From: Pseudomonas fluorescens
Lineage (GTDB): Bacteria > Pseudomonadota > Gammaproteobacteria > Pseudomonadales > Pseudomonadaceae
Length of the DNA stretch: 64,000 nucleotides
Direction of reading: 5' to 3'
Assembly (NCBI RefSeq): GCF_019212185.1
Contig: NZ_CP078138.1
Coordinates: forward strand, 1,656,501 to 1,720,500
Made by a program: the position numbers and the translations under genes. Shown piece after piece: positions 1-8,543 of this stretch. Below the pieces are notes generated by a model. It made no database searches, had not been told where the DNA came from, and saw nothing but the letters and a program-made list of their open reading frames with translations. The stretch's first letter is position 1. Each line of letters starts with the position of its first letter.

Positions 1-147
1 TGCGCCTTTGAGCTTGGCATCGAACTCCGCGCTGAAGACGTTGAAGCGCAAAGCCTGGGCCTCTTGCAAGGCCTCGGCGCCGATCAGGCGTTCGGCTTGC
101 AGACGGCGTTCAGTGCCGGTGTCACGGATGCGGGCGATCTGGGTCAT
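1..147 (-). CDS. olsB: OlsB-like ornithine lipid N-acyltransferase, 5' end only
   Basis: Only the first 49 codons lie in the window, starting at the ATG complementary to 145-147 and running off the left edge. The peptide begins [20 protein letters not shown] and continues into a region resembling the start of the GNAT-type fold of OlsB/hemolysin-like proteins. OlsB transfers a 3-hydroxyacyl chain from acyl carrier protein to ornithine, the first step of ornithine lipid synthesis at the inner membrane. The assignment rests on recalled similarity of this N-terminus to pseudomonad OlsB. The catalytic part is not visible. It is divergent from the next gene. Confidence 0.65.
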   Translation of the reverse strand, partial: MTQIARIRDTGTERRLQAERLIGAEALQEAQALRFNVFSAEFDAKLKGA

Positions 148-287
148 GACGAATCTCCGTACGCGCTGCTCACCCCACGCGGGTTGCAGTCGATCGACTT
201 TGTTGTGCAAAGTCAGGCTATGGAGCCCCGGTGTCATGACTATGACGTTTGGGTGATGCTTGTATGACAGCCATTGAGGACCCGTCT

Positions 288-1166
288 ATGCCTTGGCAAG
301 CCCTGTTGAACTGCAATACTCGATTGGCCGCGACCCCGGATCTGGCGGAGGGTTACGCGATTTTGCTGGAGCAATTGGGCGCCGTGACGCCTTTCGAATT
401 GGCAGTGCGCGGCGGGCGCATGATGGCGACGCCGGGCTGGGCTTTCCTGGTGGGCTATCAGGCGGCATTGCGCATGTTATGGCCCAGCGCACCGCTCAGC
501 CTGGGCGCGTTATGTGCGACCGAACAGCGCAGCCTGCGTCCGGCAGACCTGCAGACTCGCCTCAGCGATCTGCGCTTGAGTGGACGCAAGGATTTCGTCA
601 CCGCCGGCGATGCGGCGGATTGGCTGTTGATTGCCGCGCGTAGCGAGGAAGAAGGCGAGTCGCCGCGCCTGAGTCTGGCCGTGGTGTATCCCGGAGAACC
701 TGGTGTGCGCCTGGAAAAGCTGGCGCCTCTACCGTTGATGCCGGACATCAGTCACGGGCGGGTGTTCCTCGAGGGCGCGCTGTGTGAGCTGCTCGCCGGC
801 GACGGCTGGGATGCCTACGTCAAACCGTTCCGAACTCTGGAAGACATCTACGTACTCAGCGCCATGAGCGCCTGGCTGTATGGCGTTGGTCAGGACTATG
901 GCTGGCCGCAAGCGTTGCAATTGCAGTTGCTGGCGCTGTTGGCCGGTTGCGCAGAAGTCAGTCGACAGCCGCCCAACAGCAGTGCCGGGCATGTGGTGCT
1001 GGCAGGCTTGTTTGCCCAGTTCGACAGCTTGAAAGTGGCGATCGATCAAGCCTTTGCCGCAGGCTCGCCGGAGTGGGCAGCGTTGTGGCAGCGCGACCAG
1101 GCGGTGTTGCAACTGGCGGCGGGCGCTCGGGCCAAGCGCCTGGCCAAGGCGTTGACGTCGCGCTAG
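288..1166 (+). CDS. acyl-CoA dehydrogenase-like protein (short, divergent)
   Basis: A protein of 292 residues. The middle (about residues 90-170) reads like an acyl-CoA dehydrogenase beta-domain, with SGRKDFVTAGDAADWLLIAA, then a PGV segment and a weak FLEGA element. The C-terminal third is helical. At about 290 residues it is well short of the usual 380-390, and I could not identify a catalytic glutamate, so enzymatic activity is uncertain. I chose the ATG at 288 because GAGGA lies 7 bases upstream; an in-frame ATG at 264 is the alternative. It is divergent from olsB and not clearly in an operon with the next gene. Flavin binding is inferred only from the fold resemblance. Confidence 0.5.
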   Translation: MPWQALLNCNTRLAATPDLAEGYAILLEQLGAVTPFELAVRGGRMMATPGWAFLVGYQAALRMLWPSAPLSLGALCATEQRSLRPADLQTRLSDLRLSGRKDFVTAGDAADWLLIAARSEEEGESPRLSLAVVYPGEPGVRLEKLAPLPLMPDISHGRVFLEGALCELLAGDGWDAYVKPFRTLEDIYVLSAMSAWLYGVGQDYGWPQALQLQLLALLAGCAEVSRQPPNSSAGHVVLAGLFAQFDSLKVAIDQAFAAGSPEWAALWQRDQAVLQLAAGARAKRLAKALTSR

Positions 1167-1220
1167 AACTGTCATTGATATCGACTAGGCTCAGCAGGTT
1201 TATTTCCATGAGTTCGCGCC

Positions 1221-2315
1221 ATGCTCAAAGGTTTGTCCCTGCTGGTCATGCTGCTGGTCAGCGTTACTGTTCGTGCTGAAAACTGGCCCGCCGAACACTG
1301 GGCGCAAGGGCCTGTCGTCAGCGGCCCGGCACTGCAGGCGCTGGAGGACTATGCCTTTGTCCCCCGTGACGAGGTAGGCCGCAGGGGTATCCGCACCGAT
1401 GCCTTGCTGGTGATTCGCGATGGTCAGCTGATCTACGAGCGTTATGCCGGTGGCACCAGCGCCGACACCCCGCACCTGACCTGGTCGGTCAGCAAGAGTG
1501 TGATGGCAGCGGTATTGGGGGTGGCCTATGGCGAAGGCCGGTTCAGCCTGGAGGATCCGGCAGCGAAGTATTACCCAGCCCTGCAAAGCCATCCTGACAT
1601 CCGCATCGCCGACCTGCTGCACTGGGCCTCGGGCCTGGATTGGCAGGAGGACTATGAATATGCGCCACTGAACTCTTCGGTGGTCGCCATGCTGTACACC
1701 CGCGGACATGCCGACATGGCGCAATTCACTGCCGAGCATCAGCGCCACGCCGATGCCGGCCAGCAGTTTCGCTACTCCAGCGGCGACAGCAACCTGCTGG
1801 CGGCCGCGCTGAAAACCCTGCTCGGGCCGCAGCAGTATGCGGATTATCCGTGGCGCGCCTTGTTCGACCCCCTGGGGATTCGCAGCGCCGTGTGGGAAAC
1901 CGATGCCGCGGGCACCTTCGTCGCTTCCTCGTATGCCTACATGACGGCCCGCGACCTGGCGCGCATCGGCTTGTTGATGCAGCGCAACGGTCGCTGGCAC
2001 CAGCGTCAGTTGTTGCCGGTCGATTGGGTCGCCTTCAATCTGCAGCCCTTCGAGCGTTACCAGGCCAATCAAGATGCGGCCGTGCCGGGCGGCCATTGGT
2101 GGCTCAATCGTCCGTTGGACGGTGCGCCGAGCCCCTGGTCGGACGCGCCGGCCGACACCTTTGCTGCCCTCGGCCATTGGGGGCAGGCGTTGTACGTGTT
2201 GCCCAGCGCGAACCTGGTGATCGTGCGTTATGGCGATGACCGTGACGGCAGTTACCGCCACAACGAATTGCTCAAGCGGGCGCTGGCGGCCTTCACTCCG
2301 CAGGTGCAGCCATGA
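1221..2315 (+). CDS. serine hydrolase of the class C beta-lactamase / esterase fold
   Basis: A protein of 364 residues with an N-terminal signal peptide (hydrophobic residues 3-17, cleavage probably near RA-EN), so it should be exported. The nucleophile motif SxxK is visible as S89-V-S-K92 in TWSVSKSVMAA. A YSS triad element is at about 185-187 and a late HWG (in LGHWGQALYV) takes the place of the KTG box. Together these define the beta-lactamase-related penicillin-binding-protein-like family, which includes esterases, peptidases and amidases as well as beta-lactamases. The substrate cannot be told from sequence. Its stop overlaps the ATG of the next gene (ATGA), so the two are probably translationally coupled. 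Confidence 0.85.
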   Translation: MLKGLSLLVMLLVSVTVRAENWPAEHWAQGPVVSGPALQALEDYAFVPRDEVGRRGIRTDALLVIRDGQLIYERYAGGTSADTPHLTWSVSKSVMAAVLGVAYGEGRFSLEDPAAKYYPALQSHPDIRIADLLHWASGLDWQEDYEYAPLNSSVVAMLYTRGHADMAQFTAEHQRHADAGQQFRYSSGDSNLLAAALKTLLGPQQYADYPWRALFDPLGIRSAVWETDAAGTFVASSYAYMTARDLARIGLLMQRNGRWHQRQLLPVDWVAFNLQPFERYQANQDAAVPGGHWWLNRPLDGAPSPWSDAPADTFAALGHWGQALYVLPSANLVIVRYGDDRDGSYRHNELLKRALAAFTPQVQP

Positions 2316-2641
2316 AGTCGCGCAATTTTGTTCTGCGCCGGCCGTTGCTCACGCTGTTTTTAGTGTTGCTCGCGTTAGTGCTGGGTTGGGGCTGGCAGCA
2401 GCGCGTAGCCCTGGCGGCTTTTCCGGACATCCTCAGCGCCTACACGGCCAAGGAATATTGCTCGTGTCGCTACGTTGTCGGGCAGTCGCAGGCGTACTGC
2501 CAGGGTTACGTGAAGCAGTACCTGCCGCTCAGTGGATTAGTCGATGATGCCGAGCAAAAGCGTGTCACTGCCAGCGGTCTGGGGCGCAGTAATACCGCTG
2601 CCTGGATCGGTAGTCGCCAAGGTTGTCGCCTGCTTCCGTGA
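2312..2641 (+). CDS. small membrane-anchored Cys-containing protein, unknown function
   Basis: A protein of 109 residues starting inside the stop of the serine hydrolase gene (ATGA overlap). Residues 10-27 form a single hydrophobic segment (signal anchor or signal peptide). The exported part carries four cysteines in the pattern YCSCRYV...YC...GC, which suggests two disulfides in the periplasm. I do not recognise the family. The tight coupling to the hydrolase suggests it acts with that enzyme, perhaps as a membrane anchor or accessory subunit, but that is inference. Confidence 0.65.
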   Translation: MKSRNFVLRRPLLTLFLVLLALVLGWGWQQRVALAAFPDILSAYTAKEYCSCRYVVGQSQAYCQGYVKQYLPLSGLVDDAEQKRVTASGLGRSNTAAWIGSRQGCRLLP

Positions 2642-2709
2642 TCTGACAGTTTGCAATCAGTACAGGGCCGGTTAAGGTTCGTTCAGGTTTATCGGCCCCA
2701 TGAGTTTCC

Positions 2710-3300
2710 ATGTTCAATCGCTCACTCTGCAAAACGCTCGCATTCCTGCTGCTGGCGGGCTCCTCCGCTTCGGCCAACGCCAACTGGTACCTCGACGGCG
2801 AGTCTTCTCGGCTGTCATTTATTTCCACAAAAAACGCCAATATCTCCGAAGTTCAGCGATTTTTGGTCCTGCACGGCAAGGTTGATCCGAAAGGCCTGGC
2901 GCAGGTCCAGGTCGAACTGGAGTCGGTCAACAGTGGCGTGCCGCTGCGGGATGAGCGCATGCGCAAGGAGCTTTTCGAGATTCAGACCTTCCCCGAAGCG
3001 CTGATCACGACGCAAATCGATCTGCGACCGATCAATGACCTCGCTCCGGGCGCGCAACTGGAACTGCGCCTGCCATTGACTGTTGACCTGCATGGCAAGC
3101 AGCACACGTACAACGCCGAGTTGCTGGCGACCCGGCTCGACGACCGACGTTTCCAGGTGGTGACCCTGGAGCCGCTGGTGATCAACGCCGAGGATTTCGA
3201 CCTGGCGCCAGGCCTGGAGCGCCTGCGCAAACTCGCCGACTTGTCGGCGATCAGCCTGTCAGTGCCGGTGGGTGCGGTACTGATTTTCACGGCGCGCTGA
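2710..3300 (+). CDS. YceI-family periplasmic lipid-binding protein
   Basis: A protein of 196 residues with a clear signal peptide ending at about ASANA-NW. It continues with the typical YceI opening NWYLDGESSRLSFISTKN, a VDPKGL segment and later beta strands, giving the beta-barrel that binds polyisoprenoid-like lipids in the periplasm. Length is normal for the family. It ends one base before the next gene (stop 3298-3300, ATG 3302), so the two are probably co-transcribed. Family members are often base-, osmotic- or acid-stress induced; nothing in the sequence shows its regulation here. Confidence 0.85.
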   Translation: MFNRSLCKTLAFLLLAGSSASANANWYLDGESSRLSFISTKNANISEVQRFLVLHGKVDPKGLAQVQVELESVNSGVPLRDERMRKELFEIQTFPEALITTQIDLRPINDLAPGAQLELRLPLTVDLHGKQHTYNAELLATRLDDRRFQVVTLEPLVINAEDFDLAPGLERLRKLADLSAISLSVPVGAVLIFTAR

Positions 3301-3301
3301 G

Positions 3302-4459
3302 ATGAAGGGCGCCGTGTTCCCATGGCGTGACGGCAATCACTTTGAGTTGCTGATCGACGGCCCGCAGTTTTTTCCACGAATGCTGGCGGCGATTGCCGAC
3401 GCTCAAGAGCAGGTCGAACTGGAGCTGTATCTGGTGGAGGCGGGCGCCTGCGCCGAAGCCATGGTGCGCACGCTGGTGGAGGCCGCCGAGCGTGGCGTAC
3501 GGGTGCGTTGCCTGTTCGATGACTATGGCAGCCTGGCGTTTACCCTGAGTTTGCGTCGCCGGTTGACCGAGGCCGGGGTCGAGTTGCGCTTCTACAATCG
3601 CCTGAGCTGGCGGCGCTGGGTGCGCAACTTTTACCGCGACCACCGCAAGCTGCTGTTGGTCGACCAGACGCTGGCGGTGGTGGGCGGCACCGGCGTCACC
3701 GATGAGTTCTGGACCCCGGGCCATGAGGTCAGCGAGTGGCATGAGGTGATGGTGCAAATCAGCGGCCCGTTGGTGCTCGACTGGCAATTGCTGTTCGATC
3801 GCCAATGGATTGCCAACCGCTATCGCCGCGCCTGGAAACCGGCTGCGCATTTTGGTTTGCCGCGTCTGCCGAGGGTTCCGCCAACGGGTGAGGGCATGGG
3901 CCGGGTGGCTTACGCCGATGCCGCGCAACACCGGGATATCCTGCAGTCGTTGTTTCGCGCCCTCAACAGTGGCCAACGGCGCATCTGGCTGGCCACGCCG
4001 TATTTTCTGCCGACCTGGAAAATCCGTCGTTCACTGCGTAAGGCCGCCGCACGGGGCATCGATGTCCGCCTGTTGTTGACCGGCCCGCGTACCGATCATC
4101 CTTCCGTGCGATATGCCGGGCATCGCTATTTCCCCAGGCTGCTCAAAGCCGGGGTGAAGATTTTCGAGTACCAGCCGTGTTTCCTGCACCTGAAAATGGT
4201 GCTGGTGGATGACTGGGTCAGCATCGGCTCGTGCAATTTCGATCACTGGAATCTGCGCTTCAACCTGGAAGCGAATCTGGAGGCCATCGACAGCGAATTG
4301 ACCCACGCGGTGGCGAGCAGTTTCGAGCGCGATTTTGCCTTGAGCCAGCAGGTCAGCCTCGAAGCCTGGCGCCACCGGCCACTGTGGCGGCGGGTCCAGC
4401 AACGGGTGTGGGGATGGGTGGATCGGGTGGTGGTGAATCTGCTGGATCGGCGTGGTTAA
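3302..4459 (+). CDS. phospholipase D-family cardiolipin synthase (ClsB-like)
   Basis: A protein of 385 residues with two HKD motifs: H114-x-K116-x4-D121 in YRDHRKLLLVD and H296-x-K298-x4-D303 in FLHLKMVLVDD followed by GSCNFDHWN. Two HKD motifs and the absence of N-terminal membrane helices fit the ClsB subgroup (about 400 residues) better than ClsA (about 480 with two helices). The expected reaction is phosphatidyl transfer between phospholipids to make cardiolipin at the inner membrane. It follows the YceI gene with a one-base gap, which suggests a shared transcript. Confidence 0.82.
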   Translation: MKGAVFPWRDGNHFELLIDGPQFFPRMLAAIADAQEQVELELYLVEAGACAEAMVRTLVEAAERGVRVRCLFDDYGSLAFTLSLRRRLTEAGVELRFYNRLSWRRWVRNFYRDHRKLLLVDQTLAVVGGTGVTDEFWTPGHEVSEWHEVMVQISGPLVLDWQLLFDRQWIANRYRRAWKPAAHFGLPRLPRVPPTGEGMGRVAYADAAQHRDILQSLFRALNSGQRRIWLATPYFLPTWKIRRSLRKAAARGIDVRLLLTGPRTDHPSVRYAGHRYFPRLLKAGVKIFEYQPCFLHLKMVLVDDWVSIGSCNFDHWNLRFNLEANLEAIDSELTHAVASSFERDFALSQQVSLEAWRHRPLWRRVQQRVWGWVDRVVVNLLDRRG

Positions 4460-4492
4460 TCAGACCGCGTCGTCTGGTTTGCCGCTTTCGTC

Positions 4493-4524
4493 CCTGTAGG
4501 AGCTGGCAAGCCAGCTCCTACAGG
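4493..4524. repeat. REP-like perfect palindrome
   Basis: A perfect inverted repeat with 15-base arms (CCTGTAGGAGCTGGC and its complement) and a two-base AA loop. It sits between the convergent phospholipase and bglX genes. The GTAGGAGCTGGC core is typical of fluorescens-group REP sequences. It could also serve as a transcription terminator structure for either gene, though no T tract follows. Confidence 0.85.
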
Positions 4525-4549
4525 TGATTGAGATGACGCGGTTCAGCCG

Positions 4550-6841
4550 TTAAAGCAACTCAAAGCTCTGCTGCGTCACGTCCTCTGAATCGAGGCCGAT
4601 CTGCACGTTGAACTTGCCAGGTTCGGCAGCGTACTTGAGCTGGGCGTTGTAGAACTTCAGGTCGTCCTCGCTGATGCTGAAGTGAATGACCTTCTGTTCG
4701 CCGGCTTTGAGCGACACCTTCTGGAAGTTCTTCAGCTCCTTGATCGGGCGGATCATCGAGCCGGTTTCGTCCTGGATATACAGCTGAACCACGGTTTCGC
4801 CGTCACGCTTGCCGGTGTTCTTCAGGGTCACGCTGGCGTCGATCTTGCCGCTCTTGTTCAAGGTGGTCGACGACAGGGCCATGTCCGACAGGGCGAATTG
4901 GGTGTAGCTCAGGCCGTAGCCAAACGGATACAGAGGGCCGGTGGTGTCATCGAAGTACTGCGAGGTGTAGTTGCCTGGCTTGCCCGGGGTGAACGGACGG
5001 CCGATGGTCAGGTGGTTGTAGTAGGTCGGAATCTGTCCCACCGAACGCGGGAAGCTGATGGGCAGCTTGCCGGACGGGTTGTAGTCGCCGAACAGCACAT
5101 CGGCGATAGCATTGCCGCCTTCGGTGCCGCTGAACCAGGTTTCAAGGATGGCGTCGGCCTGTTGGCTTTCTTCGAGGATCGTCAGCGGCCGGCCGTTCAT
5201 CAGCACCAGCACCAGCGGCTTACCGGTGGCCTTGAGGGCCTTGATCAGCTCGCGCTGGTTGGCTGGCAGGTTCAGATCGGTGCGGCTCGACGATTCGTGG
5301 GACATGCCGCGCGACTCGCCAACCGCCGCCACGATCACGTCGGCCTGTTGTGCCGCTTTCACCGCTTCATCGATCAGAACCTGCGCCGGGCGTGGATCAT
5401 CGACCACTTCCGGTGCATCGAAGTTGAGGAAGTTCAGGTAGTCGACGACTTTCTTGTCCGAGGTGATGTTGGCACCCCGGGCATAACTGAGCTTGGCTTG
5501 ATCACCCAGGGCACGGGTCATGCCGTCGAACAGGGTGACCGATTGCGCGGGTTTGCCGGCGGCGGCCCAACTGCCCATCATGTCGATCGGCGCCTTGGCC
5601 AGCGGGCCGACCAGGACGATTTTGGCGGTTTTGCGCAGCGGCAGGGTGTCGTTGCTGTTTTTCAGCAGGACCTGGCTGCGTCGCGCCACGTCACGGGCTT
5701 CGTCACGATGCAGGCGGCTTTCGGCGTAGGTGTCGGCCGGATCGTCCTCGGCCTTGCCGATGCGCAGGTAAGGGTCCTTGAACAGGCCCATGTCGTACTT
5801 GGCCGCGAGTACTTCACGCACCGCTGCGTCGATGTCGCTCTGCTGGATTTCCCCGGACTTGAGCAAGCCTGGCAGTTCCTTGCCGTACAGGGTGTCGTTC
5901 ATGCTCATGGCGATACCGGCCTTGATCGCCAGCTTCGCTGCTTCGCGTCCATCGCGGGCCACACCGTGCTTGATCAGTTCGAAGATCGCGCCGTGGTCGC
6001 TGACGGCCAGGCCCTTGAAGCCCCATTCGTCGCGCAGCAGGTCCTTCATCAGCCAGGTGTTGGCGGTCGCCGGGATGCCGTTGATCGAGTTCAGCGCCAC
6101 CATGACCCCGCCAGCGCCGGCTTCGATCGCCGCGTGGTACGGCGGCAGGTAGTCCTGGTACATCTTGACCGGGCTCATGTCGACGACGTTGTAGTCGCGC
6201 CCACCCTCGACCGCACCGTAGAGGGCGAAGTGCTTGACGCTGGCCATGATGTTGTCGGCGCCGATCAGGCCCGAGCCCTGGTACGCCTTGACCATTACCC
6301 GGGCAATGCGCGACACCAGGTAGGTGTCCTCGCCGAAGCCTTCGGAGGTGCGGCCCCAGCGCGGATCGCGGGAGATGTCGACCATCGGTGCGAAAGTGAT
6401 ATCGAGGCTGTCGGCGGCGGCTTCTTTCGCGGCAGTGCGCCCGCTCAGGCCGATGGCGTCCATGTCCCAGCTGGATGCCAGGGCCAGGGGGATCGGGAAA
6501 ATCGTGCGGTGGCCGTGGATCACGTCATAGGCGAAGAACATCGGGATCTTCAGCCGGCTGCGCATGGCCGCGTCCTGCATCGGCCGGTTTTCCGGGCGGG
6601 TGATCGAGTTGAAGGTGCCACCGATGTTGCCGGCGGCGATTTCCTTGCGGATCAGTTCCCGGGGCATTTCCGGGCCGATGCTGATCAGGCGCAGTTGGCC
6701 GATCTTTTCGTCCAGGGTCATCTGCTTCATCAGGTTGCCGATGAACGCATCCTTGTTCTCGAGGCCGGCAGGCGTGGTGCCAGCCCATACCGAGTGACTG
6801 GCCAGGCCGATGGCAAGGCCCAGCAAACACAACTTCTTCAT
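4550..6841 (-). CDS. bglX: periplasmic beta-glucosidase BglX (glycoside hydrolase family 3)
   Basis: A protein of 763 residues, the usual BglX length. The start at 6841 (MKKLCLLGLAIGLAS) opens a signal peptide cleaved near VWA-GT; an upstream in-frame start at 6868 would spoil it. The N-terminal GH3 barrel includes RDPRWGRTSEGFGED and KHFALYG, and the nucleophile aspartate lies in AVSDHGAI at about residue 281. A C-terminal GH3 sandwich domain contains LNLPANQRELI, and a fibronectin-III-like tail follows. The enzyme releases glucose from beta-glucosides in the periplasm. It is monocistronic and convergent with the phospholipase gene. Confidence 0.95.
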   Translation of the reverse strand: MKKLCLLGLAIGLASHSVWAGTTPAGLENKDAFIGNLMKQMTLDEKIGQLRLISIGPEMPRELIRKEIAAGNIGGTFNSITRPENRPMQDAAMRSRLKIPMFFAYDVIHGHRTIFPIPLALASSWDMDAIGLSGRTAAKEAAADSLDITFAPMVDISRDPRWGRTSEGFGEDTYLVSRIARVMVKAYQGSGLIGADNIMASVKHFALYGAVEGGRDYNVVDMSPVKMYQDYLPPYHAAIEAGAGGVMVALNSINGIPATANTWLMKDLLRDEWGFKGLAVSDHGAIFELIKHGVARDGREAAKLAIKAGIAMSMNDTLYGKELPGLLKSGEIQQSDIDAAVREVLAAKYDMGLFKDPYLRIGKAEDDPADTYAESRLHRDEARDVARRSQVLLKNSNDTLPLRKTAKIVLVGPLAKAPIDMMGSWAAAGKPAQSVTLFDGMTRALGDQAKLSYARGANITSDKKVVDYLNFLNFDAPEVVDDPRPAQVLIDEAVKAAQQADVIVAAVGESRGMSHESSSRTDLNLPANQRELIKALKATGKPLVLVLMNGRPLTILEESQQADAILETWFSGTEGGNAIADVLFGDYNPSGKLPISFPRSVGQIPTYYNHLTIGRPFTPGKPGNYTSQYFDDTTGPLYPFGYGLSYTQFALSDMALSSTTLNKSGKIDASVTLKNTGKRDGETVVQLYIQDETGSMIRPIKELKNFQKVSLKAGEQKVIHFSISEDDLKFYNAQLKYAAEPGKFNVQIGLDSEDVTQQSFELL

Positions 6842-7082
6842 GAATAGTTTTCTCAAAAGCCCACACAATGGTCATCGAGACGCATCGGCCAGCCAAAATT
6901 TAGGGAGCGACTATTGTTGTTCGGGTAAATGCAGCAAACTTTGCAACTCTTTATTCGCGCTGGGCATCTTTTAGCCGATTGGCTCGATGCAATCCAGTGG
7001 CGAGGGCAGATTAAGTCCCGGGTAGTCGATTGGGCGGGACACAGAGCCATTACCAAAGCACAGGGCAAGGGAGCACACGGAC

Positions 7083-7691
7083 ATGAATGTACAACAGCGC
7101 TATCGTTCGGCCTGGCAAATGACGGTTTTGCTGGTGCTGGGCTCGGTATTGGCCGGCTGCGGCATCAACACCATTCCGACCCTTGACGAGCAGGCCAAGG
7201 CGGCCTGGTCGCAGGTACAGAACCAGTATCAGCGGCGCGCCGACCTGATTCCCAATCTGGTGGAAACGGTCAAGGGCTATGCCCAGCACGAGCAGGACAC
7301 CCTGACGGCGGTCATCGAGGCCCGAGCCAAGGCGACGTCGATCCAGGTTGACGCCAATACCCTCGACAACCCGGAAAAACTCAAGCAATTCCAGCAAGCC
7401 CAGGACCAGCTCAGCGGCGCACTCAGCCGTTTGATGGTGGTGTCCGAGCGTTACCCGGACCTCAAGGCCAACCAGAACTTCCTGGCCCTGCAATCGCAAC
7501 TCGAAGGCACTGAAAATCGTATCGCCGTGGCGCGTCGTGATTTCATCCTCGCGGTACAGAAGTACAACACTGAAATTCGTACGTTCCCCGGCCGTCTGTG
7601 GCACACGGTGATGTACAGCAACTTGCCGTTGCGCGAAACCTTCGAGGCCACCAGCCCCGATGCCGACAAAGCGCCGCAAGTGAAGTTCTGA
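7083..7691 (+). CDS. lemA: LemA-family lipoprotein
   Basis: A protein of 202 residues. The N-terminus has a lipobox (LAGCG, Cys at about residue 23), so it should be lipidated. The LemA signature follows: an AAWSQVQNQYQRRADLIPNL segment, NLVETVKGYA and long coiled helices. Function is not well known for the family. The gene begins a three-gene cluster with two TPM-domain proteins, a conserved arrangement in proteobacteria. A GGGAG sits about 10 bases upstream of the ATG. Confidence 0.92.
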   Translation: MNVQQRYRSAWQMTVLLVLGSVLAGCGINTIPTLDEQAKAAWSQVQNQYQRRADLIPNLVETVKGYAQHEQDTLTAVIEARAKATSIQVDANTLDNPEKLKQFQQAQDQLSGALSRLMVVSERYPDLKANQNFLALQSQLEGTENRIAVARRDFILAVQKYNTEIRTFPGRLWHTVMYSNLPLRETFEATSPDADKAPQVKF

Positions 7692-7753
7692 ACCGGTCCG
7701 CGGCCCGGCAGTGACGCCGGGCTGCGCCTGGAGCGAATAGGGATGAGGTACTG

Positions 7754-8515
7754 ATGCGCGTCTTTCGAATGAGCCTGGTGCTGGTGCTCTGGGTATTTGC
7801 CATCACCGCACAGGCCGAGCTGAAATTTCCGGCGCTGACCGGACGGGTGGTAGATAACGCCCAGATGATCGAGCCGGCGGTACGCGAGCAACTCGCTCAA
7901 CAATTGCAGGCCCATGAGCAGACCACGGGCGAACAATTGGTGGTGGTCACCCTGGCCAACCTGCAAGGCACCAGCATTGAAGACTTCGGTTATCAATTGG
8001 GCCGCTATTGGGGGATCGGGCAGAAGGACAAGAACAACGGCGCGCTGTTGATCGTTGCGCGGGACGAGCGCAAGTTGCGGATCGAAGTCGGTTACGGCCT
8101 GGAAGACCGGCTGACCGATGCGCAAAGCTCGGTGATCATCAATCAGGTGATCACCCCGGCCTTCAAGGCCGGCAATTTCAGCAAGGGCATCAGCGACGGT
8201 GTGGCGGCGATGCTGGTGGTGCTGGGCGGTAATCCGCTGGATGAGCCGGCCACGGCTTATGGCGCCGGCGGCGACGATGCCAGCGATTTCGTCGGCCAGC
8301 ATCCGGGGCTGTTCGTGTTTCTGGTGGTGCTGTTCATCCTGACGGTGTTTGTCTGCCAAATGCTCGGGATCTTGCCCAGTGGCGGTCGCGGAGGCGGCGG
8401 TGGCATGGGAGGGGGCGGTTTCGGCGGCGGAGGTTTTGGTGGCGGCTCTGGAGGTGGTGGATTCGGCGGAGGAGGGGGCAGTTTCGGGGGCGGCGGATCG
8501 TCGGGCGGCTGGTGA
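7754..8515 (+). CDS. TPM-domain (YgcG-type) membrane protein with Gly-rich tail
   Basis: A protein of 253 residues. A signal peptide (cleaved near AQA-EL) is followed by a TPM domain at about residues 25-150, with FPALTGRVVDNAQMIEP, then LLIVARDERKLRIEVGYGLE. A transmembrane segment lies at about residues 180-200 (FVFLVVLFILTVFVC). The last 50 or so residues are almost only Gly, Phe and Ser (GGGGFGG type). This domain order matches YgcG proteins encoded beside LemA. It likely sits in the inner membrane with its TPM domain in the periplasm. The biochemical role of TPM domains is disputed. Confidence 0.88.
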   Translation: MRVFRMSLVLVLWVFAITAQAELKFPALTGRVVDNAQMIEPAVREQLAQQLQAHEQTTGEQLVVVTLANLQGTSIEDFGYQLGRYWGIGQKDKNNGALLIVARDERKLRIEVGYGLEDRLTDAQSSVIINQVITPAFKAGNFSKGISDGVAAMLVVLGGNPLDEPATAYGAGGDDASDFVGQHPGLFVFLVVLFILTVFVCQMLGILPSGGRGGGGGMGGGGFGGGGFGGGSGGGGFGGGGGSFGGGGSSGGW

Positions 8516-8543
8516 AGACAACAATGAGTGAGCAAGTACAACC

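Noticed and set aside
4682..6847. A 721-codon open frame on the plus strand over bglX
   Set aside because: It is the antisense shadow of bglX, whose GH3 motifs and signal peptide are unambiguous.
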